Of a DNA stretch of 64,000 nucleotides, positions 7,215 through 16,297 are shown piece by piece. Position numbers and translations under genes: made by a program. Under the pieces are notes generated by a model, which was given only the letters and a program-made list of their open reading frames with translations, was not told the DNA's origin and did not search any database. Every line of letters begins with the position of its first letter. Positions within the stretch are counted from its first letter, which is position 1. Origin of the DNA: Ktedonobacteraceae bacterium. GTDB lineage: Bacteria > Chloroflexota > Ktedonobacteria > Ktedonobacterales > Ktedonobacteraceae. The DNA lies in contig DASRBN010000006.1 in the NCBI GenBank assembly GCA_035653615.1, positions 24,442 through 88,441 of the forward strand. Direction: 5' to 3'.

Positions 7215-8569
7215 ATGTCGTACAGGCAATCGGTCATCTCCTGCTGGAGATCATGCTCTATAGCGCAACGGGACTGTCCATTATGTTGATTATCCAGTCG
7301 GGTTATACGCTCTACATCATGTTGTATACGTGGGACCTGCCGGAGGCGGCACGCATGGCGAAGGCTCCTACGCGCTTCCTGCCGCCCAGGAAGTCTTTCA
7401 CAGTGATGCTGCCGGCACGTCATGAAGAGGAAGTTATCCAGACGACGATTGAGCGGGTGGTGAGAGCTAACTACCCTCTCTCCCTGCTGGAAGTCGTGGT
7501 CATTTGCTCGATTGACGATATGGGAACGATCTCCAAGGCCCAGCAGGAGATCGCGCAGTTGCGACGGCGGGGAATTGGCAATGTGCGCGTGCTCGCTTTC
7601 AAGAACAAGCCGATCAATAAGCCGCACGGTCTGAATGTGGGCCTGCGCAGCACGCGCAACGAAGTGGTGACCATTTTCGATGCTGAAGATGATATCCACC
7701 CGGACATCTTTAATGTGATCAATACGGTGCTGCTTACCGAGAAAGTATCGGTGGTTCAAGGGGGAGTGCAGCTGATGAATTTCGAGTCGAAGTGGTATTC
7801 GGTGCTCAATGTACTCGAATACTTCTTCTGGTTTAAGAGCCGTCTGCACTACCATGCGCGGTTGGGCATGACTCCACTCGGTGGCAATACGGTGTTCTTC
7901 ACGCGCGAGGTACTCCAGCGTGTAGGCGGCTGGGATGAGTATGATCTGACCGAAGATGCCGATATTGGTATCCGCATCAGTCTGCTGGGCGAGCGGATGC
8001 GGGTGATCTATGATGATCGCTACGTCACACGCGAGGAGACGCCGCCGACGCTAAAGCAGTTTATCAAGCAGCGTACGCGCTGGAGCCAGGGGTTTTTGCA
8101 AACGCTGCTCAAGGGTGATTGGAAGCGCTTGCCGAAGCTGCAGCAGCGAATACTTGCTGTTTACACGCTGGGGTTTCCTGTTTATCAGGCGACATTGGGA
8201 CTGTATATTCTGGCTTCGATAATCATGATGTTCACGTTGAAAGTTCCGGTGCTCATGGCGCTGATTCTGGACCTGCCATTCTACCTGCTGGCAGCTCACT
8301 TTATCCTGAATGTCATCGGGCTTTACGAATTCACGCGTGCGCATGGGTTGAAACCGACATGGAAGACGCCGCTGGTAATGGCAGCGGGCTATTTACCCTA
8401 TCAGTGGGTGCTGGCCTATGCCGCGGTGCGGGCGACTTCACGACATTTGCGCGGCATTAACAACTGGGAGAAAACCCAGCATGTAGGCGCTCACCGCCGG
8501 GATGTGCTGCCGGAAGCGAATGCGCTACTGCAAGGTCATCATGCTGCTGAGAGGGTACCGACTGCTTAA
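7211..8569 (+). CDS. GT2 membrane glycosyltransferase (cellulose synthase/hyaluronan synthase-like)
   Basis: 452 aa. An N-terminal hydrophobic segment, then a GT-A domain: VMLPARHEEEVIQTTIE, DAED metal-binding motif near residue 157, GGNTVFFTREVL, acceptor-site TEDADIGIRI near 246, and QRTRWSQGFLQ near 286, the Q-x-x-R-W motif of processive family-2 enzymes. Three to four C-terminal membrane helices follow. It probably transfers sugar from a nucleotide donor to a lipid or growing polysaccharide at the inner face of the membrane. It is translationally coupled to the GtrA-like gene and followed by a GT39-type enzyme. Confidence 0.9.
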   Translation: MNVVQAIGHLLLEIMLYSATGLSIMLIIQSGYTLYIMLYTWDLPEAARMAKAPTRFLPPRKSFTVMLPARHEEEVIQTTIERVVRANYPLSLLEVVVICSIDDMGTISKAQQEIAQLRRRGIGNVRVLAFKNKPINKPHGLNVGLRSTRNEVVTIFDAEDDIHPDIFNVINTVLLTEKVSVVQGGVQLMNFESKWYSVLNVLEYFFWFKSRLHYHARLGMTPLGGNTVFFTREVLQRVGGWDEYDLTEDADIGIRISLLGERMRVIYDDRYVTREETPPTLKQFIKQRTRWSQGFLQTLLKGDWKRLPKLQQRILAVYTLGFPVYQATLGLYILASIIMMFTLKVPVLMALILDLPFYLLAAHFILNVIGLYEFTRAHGLKPTWKTPLVMAAGYLPYQWVLAYAAVRATSRHLRGINNWEKTQHVGAHRRDVLPEANALLQGHHAAERVPTA

Positions 8570-8634
8570 CGCCGGTTTAAGGCGCTGGAGCCAGGGAGGG
8601 CAGGCCCCAGGCCTGTCCTTACTGCGAGGAGGGA

Positions 8635-10335
8635 ATGATGAAGAACGATAGGTATATGGTAGTTCAACCGCAGGGAAGCGTGGACGAGCTGCGAGGGCAA
8701 GTTTTCTACGAGGAACAGGAACCCGAGGCGCCGGCAGCAAACACACGCGGCCGCTTTGGAGTGGCGCAGGTCATGCTGCTTGCCTCGCTTGTCAGTGGGG
8801 CGATTGCGCAGGGTTATCATATGTTCATCTATCCCCTCTATATCACTGACGAAGGCATCTATATGGAGCGGGCATGGTCGGTGCTGCGCGAGGGTTCGCT
8901 TTCGCCATATACGTACTACTATGACCATGCGCCGGCGGGATGGTTGTTTATCGATGCCTGGGTGACCTTTTTGCCCCACCAGTTCGAAGCCTTTGGCAAT
9001 GCGATAAATACGGGCCGGGTGCTGATGTTGCTGGTGCATATAGCGAGTACCTACTTACTTTTCCAATGCGCGCGTCGCCTCTCGGGAAGTGTTATAGCCG
9101 CTGTGGTGACGTGTTTTTTCTTCAACTTTTCGCCGTTGGCCATCTTCTATCAGCGCCAGGTGCTGTTAGATAATCTGATGGTGTTCTGGGTGCTTTTGAG
9201 CCTCTACCTGGCAACGAGTGAAGACCGGCGCATTGTCACTCCCCTCTACAGTGGGCTGGCGTTAGGCGTCGGTGTACTCACCAAGGAGAACGCCATCTTC
9301 TTCCTTCCGGTCATAGGCTACTTATTGTACAGCAAGGTGCGGCAGCGGGACAATTTTCGCTTTGCCCTGACCTTCTGGAACTTCGGATTGTTTGCGATTA
9401 TATCGCTCTACTTTTTGTTTGCCGTACTCAAAAACGAGTTGCTGCCGGGCCATCTCAGCTTCAACCTCAACCAGCCGCCGGCCGATCACGTGTCCCTGCT
9501 GTATACCATCTGGCAGCAGTTGCACCGCAATCAGGGCGGTATTATGGACCTGCATAGCGACTTCTGGACGTTTTCTCTTGGGGCCTGGCTGCCCAAAGAC
9601 TCCTTCTTGCTGGTCGCGGGGTTCCTGGCAACGCTCTACAATTTCTTCCTGGGCCTGCGAGACCGCAGGCGCTACCGGGGCGAACTGATCGTCTCATTAC
9701 TCTCACTGCTCTATATCTTCTACCTTATTCGAGGTAGTGTGATGTTGGAGTTCTATGTCATACCGCTGGTACCCTTTTTAGCGATAAATATTGGGATGGT
9801 GGTGGAAAGGATGCTGCGTGTGATACCCGCGGCCCTGCGCATGCCTTTGTTCTCGAGAAGCGCGCAGGCGCTTGTTCTGGCTGCATTCTTTGCTGTGCTG
9901 GTGCTGCCTATCGGAGGATATGTGCTGGTTCGCGACCAGTACGGCAAGGTCGTGCCGCACGATCTTTACAAGCTTCCGCTGACGACGATGCAGCAGGAGC
10001 AGCTGGATTTCATCCGCGCGCACATCCCACCTGGTTCGAGGATCATCATGGACGATGATTTATGGGTTCAACTGCATGATGTACAGCCCTACTACCCGTT
10101 CGCGGTTTCTCACTGGAATGCCTCTGGAGACCCCGCGGTGAGCGTCAAACTCTTTCACAAGAACTGGCAGAATATTGACTATATTGTGATGTCTAACAAG
10201 ATGTTGCTCGCTATGCACCAGAACAATACGAATGGTGGCGAGGATTATATCCTGGAGGCGCTCCAACATGCAACTCCTATCTGGCAGTTAACGCGAGGCG
10301 ATGTCAGTCTCGCCATTTATCAGGTTCAGAAATAA
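8635..10335 (+). CDS. GT39/ArnT-like membrane glycosyltransferase
   Basis: 566 aa polytopic protein of the PMT_2 superfamily. After a polar N-terminus of about 45 residues, the first external loop holds ITDEGIYMERAW and YYYDHAPAGWLF, the acidic-loop signature of lipid-phosphate-sugar-dependent transferases. About ten further hydrophobic helices and a C-terminal periplasmic domain follow (from about residue 440, IIMDDDLWVQLHD). GAGGAGGG precedes the ATG. It likely uses polyprenyl-phosphate sugar made by the DPM1-like domain at 12351 and moved by the GtrA-like protein (inference from neighbourhood). Confidence 0.88.
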   Translation: MMKNDRYMVVQPQGSVDELRGQVFYEEQEPEAPAANTRGRFGVAQVMLLASLVSGAIAQGYHMFIYPLYITDEGIYMERAWSVLREGSLSPYTYYYDHAPAGWLFIDAWVTFLPHQFEAFGNAINTGRVLMLLVHIASTYLLFQCARRLSGSVIAAVVTCFFFNFSPLAIFYQRQVLLDNLMVFWVLLSLYLATSEDRRIVTPLYSGLALGVGVLTKENAIFFLPVIGYLLYSKVRQRDNFRFALTFWNFGLFAIISLYFLFAVLKNELLPGHLSFNLNQPPADHVSLLYTIWQQLHRNQGGIMDLHSDFWTFSLGAWLPKDSFLLVAGFLATLYNFFLGLRDRRRYRGELIVSLLSLLYIFYLIRGSVMLEFYVIPLVPFLAINIGMVVERMLRVIPAALRMPLFSRSAQALVLAAFFAVLVLPIGGYVLVRDQYGKVVPHDLYKLPLTTMQQEQLDFIRAHIPPGSRIIMDDDLWVQLHDVQPYYPFAVSHWNASGDPAVSVKLFHKNWQNIDYIVMSNKMLLAMHQNNTNGGEDYILEALQHATPIWQLTRGDVSLAIYQVQK

Positions 10336-10369
10336 GTGAGTGGGGAAGGAAAGAAAGGAAGGATACGTT

Positions 10370-12178
10370 ATGGACTCTTCAAAGGCTCCTTTCAAAGGGC
10401 AAGAGCCAACGAATTGGCAGAATGCCGATGATGAGATCGTTGACTTATCGGGAAACGAGGAGGTGATTGTCGAGCCGCCATTAGAAGAACAACTCGTCCA
10501 TTCGTTGCCGCCTAAAGATCAGGTAATGGATCAGCGAGTAGTCACCAGGCGGGTCGAAGCGCCGGGGGCGGAGCAAAGGGGGCCTTTGTATGAACCGCGA
10601 ACGGAACAAAGAAGGCCTTCCTATGGCGGACCTCAGGTCGCTGTTCGCTACTGCCCGCAGTGTGGCAAGCCCATACCGCCGGGTGCGCTCTTCTGTCCTT
10701 CCTGCGGAAGAGCGCTGGACGCGAGGCAGTTGCAAGGGGTGAAAACTCAGAAGCTGGCGACGCCCTCTCCGCACGCGATGCCACCAAAGCCGCCAAAGAA
10801 GCGTAGAAGGGGCTGGAAGCTGCTGCTGGTGGGAGTTGCGGCGCTCATTGCCGCGGCTGTGGTGTTCCAGGTGTTCGGCCAGGGTTCGATGAACCTGCCG
10901 GCGGTATTGAAGTCGAAAAGTACCACGACGCCTGTACCCGTGCCTACTCAGGCGACACCGACTGTGCCGGTGCGAACTACTCCGGTGGGTACGCAGAGCG
11001 TTACAACCGGAGCTTTGATCCTGCTGAATCCCGGCGTCGTGCGTCAGGGCGTAAGCATGGGGGTGGACGGAAGTGGCTTTGATCCCAGAACCGGCATCGA
11101 CCTGTTCATCAAACAGACACGGTCGGATAGCGGCCAACCGATTGGCTCGGCTCGAACCGATAGATATGGCAACTTCTATGGCAATGTCATCGTGCCGAAT
11201 ACCCTGGGTTCGGGGACCTTCTTTGTGGAGGCGCGCGAGCACGGCGGCGACAAGGTGGCGCAGGCGGCAGGGGTGATCGCGGGTGGAGCGCCTCAACTCA
11301 AATTAAGTGAGCAGGTAGGCAAACCCGGCGATCTGATTACTGTTACCCTTCACGGCTTTAGCCCTCAAGAGACTATCAAGGTCTACTGGAATACGATGGT
11401 TGGTCAACCGATCACCACGCTGCAAGCCGATAGCGGTGGAAGCATTGGACAGGCCACGGTGCAGGTGCCATTCGGAGCCGCGGGCATCAATACATTCTTG
11501 TTTGTTGGGGCCAGAAGTCTCTCGATGGTGGCGGCGTCGTTCGATTTGCTATCGCTATATCCGACGGTCAAACTGTCCAACTATGCCGTCCGAGCCGATA
11601 ATCAGCTCAATTTCTCAGGCTCAGGGTTTGGGCCGAGCGAACGGGTGCTGGTCTACTTGAATTCGACGACGGCTCAGCCGCTGGCGGTCATCCAGACTTC
11701 GCCAAAAGGGACCTTTGCTAATGCTCCAGGCTTTGTCGTTCCCTTTAACTTAAAAGGGCGGCAAACGCTGATCTTCCTGGGAGAAGAAAGCCGGGCCTCG
11801 GTAGCGGTTGCCTGGACGGTGCAGCCCTATATGCCGTTCGCGCAAGCCAGTACCTATGGTGGTCTGCCAGGTACGACCATCTCGTTCTACGGATATGGTT
11901 TTGCCCGGCAAGAGGTGGTACATGTCTACGTTGGCCATACGGAAAACAACGCGGGGAACATGGTGAGTTGCTTCCGTACCGATGACCGGGGCAGCGCTGT
12001 GGCAGCGGGTTCGTATGTTATCCCAGGCAATGCCCAGGGCAAGCTGACGTTTACGCTGATTGGAGCTAAAAGTGGCGGAGTGGCCACGGCTACGATGTCC
12101 ATTACGGCGCCCCCGGTGCCGGTACAGGTGCCTCCACAGCCCCCGTTCACCTGCCCGCTGGACAATGGGGGGGCGTAA
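10370..12178 (+). CDS. Zinc-ribbon, single-pass membrane protein with four surface beta-repeats
   Basis: About 602 aa. A low-complexity N-terminus is followed by a zinc ribbon (YCPQCGKPIPP...FCPSCGRAL, about residues 90-115), a basic KKRRRGWK stretch, one transmembrane helix, a Thr/Pro linker, and four repeats of roughly 90 residues. Each repeat has a pattern like GSGFGPSERVLVYLNSTTAQ and ends GxxTLxFxGxxS. This is an immunoglobulin/IPT-like all-beta pattern by eye. The zinc ribbon should be cytoplasmic and the repeats extracellular. ATG at 10370 is chosen for the AAGGAAGGA site upstream; a GTG at 10340 is also in frame. The repeats recur in the next gene. Confidence 0.8.
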   Translation: MDSSKAPFKGQEPTNWQNADDEIVDLSGNEEVIVEPPLEEQLVHSLPPKDQVMDQRVVTRRVEAPGAEQRGPLYEPRTEQRRPSYGGPQVAVRYCPQCGKPIPPGALFCPSCGRALDARQLQGVKTQKLATPSPHAMPPKPPKKRRRGWKLLLVGVAALIAAAVVFQVFGQGSMNLPAVLKSKSTTTPVPVPTQATPTVPVRTTPVGTQSVTTGALILLNPGVVRQGVSMGVDGSGFDPRTGIDLFIKQTRSDSGQPIGSARTDRYGNFYGNVIVPNTLGSGTFFVEAREHGGDKVAQAAGVIAGGAPQLKLSEQVGKPGDLITVTLHGFSPQETIKVYWNTMVGQPITTLQADSGGSIGQATVQVPFGAAGINTFLFVGARSLSMVAASFDLLSLYPTVKLSNYAVRADNQLNFSGSGFGPSERVLVYLNSTTAQPLAVIQTSPKGTFANAPGFVVPFNLKGRQTLIFLGEESRASVAVAWTVQPYMPFAQASTYGGLPGTTISFYGYGFARQEVVHVYVGHTENNAGNMVSCFRTDDRGSAVAAGSYVIPGNAQGKLTFTLIGAKSGGVATATMSITAPPVPVQVPPQPPFTCPLDNGGA

Positions 12179-12210
12179 CGAATCACGGTGCTGCCGGGTC
12201 AAGGGAATTG

Positions 12211-12278
12211 CTGTAGGGGCAGTGCGGGTCCCTGTCCGCGCCGGGTCCCAGGACAGGGACCCGGCCCTGTCCCTACAG
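12211..12278. repeat. Two-tier inverted repeat between surface-protein genes
   Basis: An inner perfect stem (12225-12237 with 12251-12263) is flanked by an outer 12-bp stem with one mismatch (12211-12222 with 12267-12278). It contains the word GGGACAGGG and its complement repeatedly. Related GC-rich words occur near 19908-19985 and 63455-63515, so it may be a second dispersed repeat family. No U-tract follows it. Confidence 0.65.
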
Positions 12279-12350
12279 GAGCGGCACACGGATGATTGGT
12301 TTTGGTCGTGAAAATTCATCATTATGGAGGGAGAGAAAGGAAAAAAGAAT

Positions 12351-14276
12351 ATGTCTACACCTCAAGAAGGCGAGCATACCTCAGAGGGATTCGCTGCCGC
12401 TATAGAAAAGTCTTCAGCGGAGGGAAAGCATGAGCAGAAAGAGAATGTGGTCATCATCCCTACATACAATGAGGCCACTAACCTGAAGCTGCTGGTGCCG
12501 CGTATCCTGCAAATAGGGTCGTTTGATGTACTTATCGTGGACGATAACTCCCCGGATGGCACGGGGGCGCTGGCCAGGGAGTTCGCGAAGCGCTTCCCGG
12601 GGCGCGTCTCAGTGCTGCACCGGCCCGGCAAGTTGGGTCTCGGTTCCGCTTATCGCGAGGGGTTCCATCGCGCTCTGGAGATGGGCTACCCGCGGGTCTT
12701 TACCATGGATGCCGACTTCTCGCATGATCCGGGCCACCTACCGGTTCTGCTAGCGGCTCTGAATGATGCCGATGTCGTGCTTGGTTCGCGCTACGTGCCC
12801 GGTGGAGGCACCGCGCGTTGGTCACTGAGGCGTCGCTTGCTCAGCAGAGGCGGCTCGGTCTATGCGCGGCTGTTGCTGGGCCTCCCGGTCCACGATTTAA
12901 CCGGAGGCTTCAAAGGTTTTCGCCGCCAGGTTCTGGAGACCCTGCTGCCGGAGATGGATAATATGCGCTCCAATGGCTACGCTTTCCAGATCGAGACGAC
13001 CTATCTCTGCGCTCGTCACGGCTTTCAAATTGTCGAGGTCCCAATCCTCTTTGAAGATCGCGTGGCCGGCACTTCCAAGATGAATCCGCGTATCGTGCTC
13101 GAGGCCCTGCGAGTCGTCGCGGCTCTGCGCCTGAGCAAAGGGCCGGCGCGTGCCGGTCGCGAGGAGGGAAGAGCGACCACAGGGATACCTGCCTACACGT
13201 TGCCACCCGGGCGGGTTATGGCAGTGATCATGGCGCTTGTCGGCCTGATGATCATCCTGGGAACGGCTATTATTGTTCCCAGGTGGCTCGCGCAAGTCGC
13301 GGGAACAGCGCACCCCGGTGCTGTGAGTCATATGCATGTTGTCACATCGCTCGTCGGTGACCGGGCAAGAGCCGGTAAATCGGAGGCGAACACGATTAAG
13401 CGGAGCCTGCGGGCGGCCCCAGGCTCCGCCACTATTCAATTGCAAGGGGACGATCTGACGTCAAATGTGCCGCTCGTTTTCAAGGGTGCCGGCTTCCGGC
13501 CAGGGGAAGAGGTGATCATCACCGTTCGCACGATGCTGGGTCAGGTTGTCGCGACACTTCCTCCAGTAATCGCGGACAAAACCGGGCAATTCAGTATCGT
13601 CTCGTATTCGATCCTGTCGAATCTAAACCCGGGCTACCTGACCCTACGGCTAGAAGGGGCCAGCAGTCATCGTTGGGCGCAAGCACGTTTCCACCTGGGC
13701 AGGACCGCACCTCTTGTACAACTGGACACCTATACTATCAAGCCGCCCGGTATGGTGGGCTTTTCTGGCAGCGGCTTCTTGCCGGATGAGCTGGTGGATG
13801 TGTACCTGGGCAAGCCAGGAGATGTACCTGGGATGACGGTACGCGCGAACGCCGGAGGTAACATAGCCGGGCGTTTTCCAGTTCCACTGCTCAGCCAGGG
13901 AAACTATACGCTCTTTTTTGTAGGACACCAGAGCCAGACGCCGGGCACGGCCAGTTTAAACGTCCAGGGATTTCATCCATGGGTTATTCTGGATAATTAC
14001 GCGCCCCCAGTTCATTCGCGCCTGGGCTTTACAGGAGAGGATTTTGTTGCTGGCGAAGAGGTCATGGTGTATCTGAGCCAGCCAGGTAGCGAGTACCAGT
14101 CCCCCGGGACGAATGGTTCGGGAAAACTGATAGAGCATATTCAGGTCGATAAAGACGGGCGGTTCGCGGCACCCGCGACCTGGGAGGTACCTGGAGTTGC
14201 CGGGAAGTACGAACTGGTCTTCGTAGGTCAGCAGAATGGAGCCGTCGTCACTACTCCGTTCACCGTATTGCCTTGA
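12351..14276 (+). CDS. Polyprenyl-phosphate mannose synthase-like GT2 fused to surface beta-repeats
   Basis: About 641 aa. Residues about 27-260 form a DPM1-type GT-A domain: VVIIPTYNEATNLKLL, VLIVDDNSPDGTG, FTMDADFSHDP (DxD), GGFKGFRRQVLE, and FEDRVAGTSKM. A transmembrane helix (VMAVIMALVGLMIILGTAII) follows, then repeats of the kind found in the preceding gene, e.g. FSGSGFLPDELVDVYLGKPG and FTGEDFVAGEEVMVYLSQPG. The enzyme domain would be cytoplasmic and the repeats outside, joining sugar-lipid synthesis to a surface module in one chain. ATG at 12351 is chosen over 12324 because GAGAGAAAGG lies between them. Confidence 0.85.
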   Translation: MSTPQEGEHTSEGFAAAIEKSSAEGKHEQKENVVIIPTYNEATNLKLLVPRILQIGSFDVLIVDDNSPDGTGALAREFAKRFPGRVSVLHRPGKLGLGSAYREGFHRALEMGYPRVFTMDADFSHDPGHLPVLLAALNDADVVLGSRYVPGGGTARWSLRRRLLSRGGSVYARLLLGLPVHDLTGGFKGFRRQVLETLLPEMDNMRSNGYAFQIETTYLCARHGFQIVEVPILFEDRVAGTSKMNPRIVLEALRVVAALRLSKGPARAGREEGRATTGIPAYTLPPGRVMAVIMALVGLMIILGTAIIVPRWLAQVAGTAHPGAVSHMHVVTSLVGDRARAGKSEANTIKRSLRAAPGSATIQLQGDDLTSNVPLVFKGAGFRPGEEVIITVRTMLGQVVATLPPVIADKTGQFSIVSYSILSNLNPGYLTLRLEGASSHRWAQARFHLGRTAPLVQLDTYTIKPPGMVGFSGSGFLPDELVDVYLGKPGDVPGMTVRANAGGNIAGRFPVPLLSQGNYTLFFVGHQSQTPGTASLNVQGFHPWVILDNYAPPVHSRLGFTGEDFVAGEEVMVYLSQPGSEYQSPGTNGSGKLIEHIQVDKDGRFAAPATWEVPGVAGKYELVFVGQQNGAVVTTPFTVLP

Positions 14277-14324
14277 GATGCGGGCGGTTTTCAGCGAAGG
14301 GACAGCAGAGAGGAGAAGGCATTC

Positions 14325-15383
14325 ATGCGTCTATCAAGCTCTATAACAAAGCTGTGGAGAGAGGTGTTCGGGCAGGAAAGCCCGCCACCTCAATATGTGC
14401 CGGCGCGCGTCTCACCTGATTGGATACGGGAACGCGTACATGCCGCGCTTGCCGGTGAGACGTTCCAGGGGAAAGGTGACGAAAGGGAACAACAGCGCGA
14501 AGATCGTACTCCGTATCTGCTTGTCGGATGGCGCACAGATCCAGGGCTCGAACGCCGTCACAAACCAAACGAGGATAGCCTGTTTGCCGCCAGGGGTACG
14601 CGAGGCGACCGGGCACGCCCCCAGGACTTTGGGTTGTTTATCGTAGCGGACGGGATGGGCGGACATGCCTTTGGTCAACAAGCGAGCCGCCTGGCCATTC
14701 AAACGATGACCGAGTGGGTGTTGCCGCAATTGGCGAGTGGTGATGCGCCTGGCGAAGCTGAGTGCAGGGAAATCCTGATTCTTGGCGCGCAGGCGGCGAA
14801 CCGGGTTCTGTATCGACGTAACAAGGAGCAAGGAACGCGCATGGGGACGACGATCAATGCGGTTCTGGTACGAGAAAGTACGGCTTTTGTGGTAAACGTG
14901 GGTGATAGCCGCACCTACCTGTACCGGGAAGCGAGTGGCTTGCGCAAATTAACGCGCGATCATTCGCTGGTAGCCTACCTGGTGGAATCCGGCATCATCC
15001 GGCCCGATGATATCTATCGTCATCCGCAGCGGAACCAGATTTATCGCAGTCTGGGAAGCGAACCCTTCATTCCGGTCGATTCCTTTGTTGAACCGCTGCA
15101 GCCAGGTGATACCCTGGTGCTGTGTTCCGATGGCTTATGGGAGATGGTGCGTGATCGACGTATGCAGGAGATCGTGCGTCAGGCGGTGGTCCCGGCACAG
15201 GCGAGCTATGCGCTGGTCGATGCCGCTTTAGAGGGGGGCGGAACGGACAATGTGAGCGTGATCGTTGTTCGTATAACCGGGCCAGAAAGCTGCGGGGGCG
15301 AGAGCGGCCTGCAACTGCTGGTCAAGCCGGAGGCCTGCGAGATGCCGGACTCGTTCCCATGTGAACTCAAGCGATCAAGGTGA
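14325..15383 (+). CDS. PP2C-family serine/threonine phosphatase
   Basis: 352 aa, metal-dependent PPM phosphatase. The domain spans about residues 65-325 with KPNEDSLF, LFIVADGMGGHAFGQQAS (about 107), GTTINAVLV, FVVNVGDSRTYLYR (about 190), VLCSDGLWEMV and GGGTDNVSVIVV, so every metal-ligand position is present. It has no transmembrane segment. GAGGAGAAGG lies upstream of the ATG. No Ser/Thr kinase is in the window, so its substrate is unknown. It closes the run of surface genes and is followed 20 bp later by a winged-helix gene. Confidence 0.93.
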   Translation: MRLSSSITKLWREVFGQESPPPQYVPARVSPDWIRERVHAALAGETFQGKGDEREQQREDRTPYLLVGWRTDPGLERRHKPNEDSLFAARGTRGDRARPQDFGLFIVADGMGGHAFGQQASRLAIQTMTEWVLPQLASGDAPGEAECREILILGAQAANRVLYRRNKEQGTRMGTTINAVLVRESTAFVVNVGDSRTYLYREASGLRKLTRDHSLVAYLVESGIIRPDDIYRHPQRNQIYRSLGSEPFIPVDSFVEPLQPGDTLVLCSDGLWEMVRDRRMQEIVRQAVVPAQASYALVDAALEGGGTDNVSVIVVRITGPESCGGESGLQLLVKPEACEMPDSFPCELKRSR

Positions 15384-15402
15384 TCTGGAAGGAGGAAGGC
15401 AG

Positions 15403-15855
15403 ATGTCTGTATCAGGACAGTTCAGGCCCCGTGATTCGATCAGGCAACAATTTCGCTTCTATTCGTTGCCGGGACTCTTGCCGGAAGGACACGTGTTGGT
15501 GTTGAATACCCATCCCTACAGTTTGTCGACGTTCGTACTCACCGAGCTGTCGGCGGAAGTGCATGGGTTGGTGGCGCAAGAGGTGTTGACGGAACTGGAG
15601 ATGTATGCCCTGGTTGCCCTGCTGGATTCCTATCCCCAGTATTGCCCCTATGAAGTGTTGCGCGCGGCCATTACGGATGAAACAATCAACCATGCCCGTA
15701 CAACGCTACATGAAGCGGTCGAACACCAGACGCTGGATCGCTCGATGAAGCCGATTAGAAATATCCTTTCGCGCTGCCGGGCCAAGTTACAGGTATTCGG
15801 CATCGATATTCGTTCCATTCACGCGGAGGGATATATCCTTACTATGTTGAGATAG
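15403..15855 (+). CDS. Stand-alone OmpR-like winged-helix protein (paralog 1)
   Basis: 150 aa; family not formally recognised. From about residue 60 the pattern matches an OmpR/PhoB effector domain: LTELEMYALVALLDSYPQYC corresponds to the LTxxExxLLxxL first helix, YEVLRAAI to the second, IRNILSRCRAKLQVFGIDIR to the recognition helix and wing, and IHAEGYILT to the terminal hairpin (RGxGYxL in the family). There is no receiver domain; the first 60 residues (LPEGHVLVLNTHPYSLSTFV) are a short unique segment. A paralog at 19428 is about three-quarters identical. GGAGGAAGG precedes the chosen ATG. It may bind the direct-repeat promoters of this window (inference). Confidence 0.7.
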   Translation: MSVSGQFRPRDSIRQQFRFYSLPGLLPEGHVLVLNTHPYSLSTFVLTELSAEVHGLVAQEVLTELEMYALVALLDSYPQYCPYEVLRAAITDETINHARTTLHEAVEHQTLDRSMKPIRNILSRCRAKLQVFGIDIRSIHAEGYILTMLR

Positions 15856-15888
15856 CGAGTCGTATCCGGCGCGTGGTGGCAGCGCCGG

Positions 15889-15970
15889 TGAGATTCTTCA
15901 CTGCGTTCAGAATGACAGGCCCGCTGCTTCCTCAGAATACGGATTCTTCACTGCGTTCAGAATGACAGGT
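15889..15970. repeat. Dispersed repeat, two tandem copies
   Basis: GATTCTTCACTGCGTTCAGA followed by ATGACAGG occurs at about 15891 and again at about 15942. The copies are almost identical and in the same orientation, separated by a short linker. The rest of the gap up to 16298 shows no convincing gene. TATACT at 16102-16107 is a possible -10 for the downstream GH5 gene, without the triple repeat. Confidence 0.8.
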
Positions 15971-16297
15971 TTCCTGCCGCCGGGAACGATATGCTTGCTG
16001 CTTCCTCATGTATGCCCTGCCACCGGCGTATCCTCATGGGCTTGAGATACATGCCTCTTGAGCTTGAGGCGTTTCTCCGGCAACTCAGGAATGAATCTGT
16101 GTATACTTCCAAACAGTGTACGCATGCCCCTATGCCGGCCATGTGCTACTTCACATCATCGTGAACAACCTGAAGTATTTGAGAAACCATCCCGCTTGCT
16201 GAAACGTGTGGGAAGAGGTAACGAAATGATGTCCCCACGTCATGACATCATGTTAATTCTTGTTGTATTTTTACCTGCATATGGAGAGGAAGGATTC

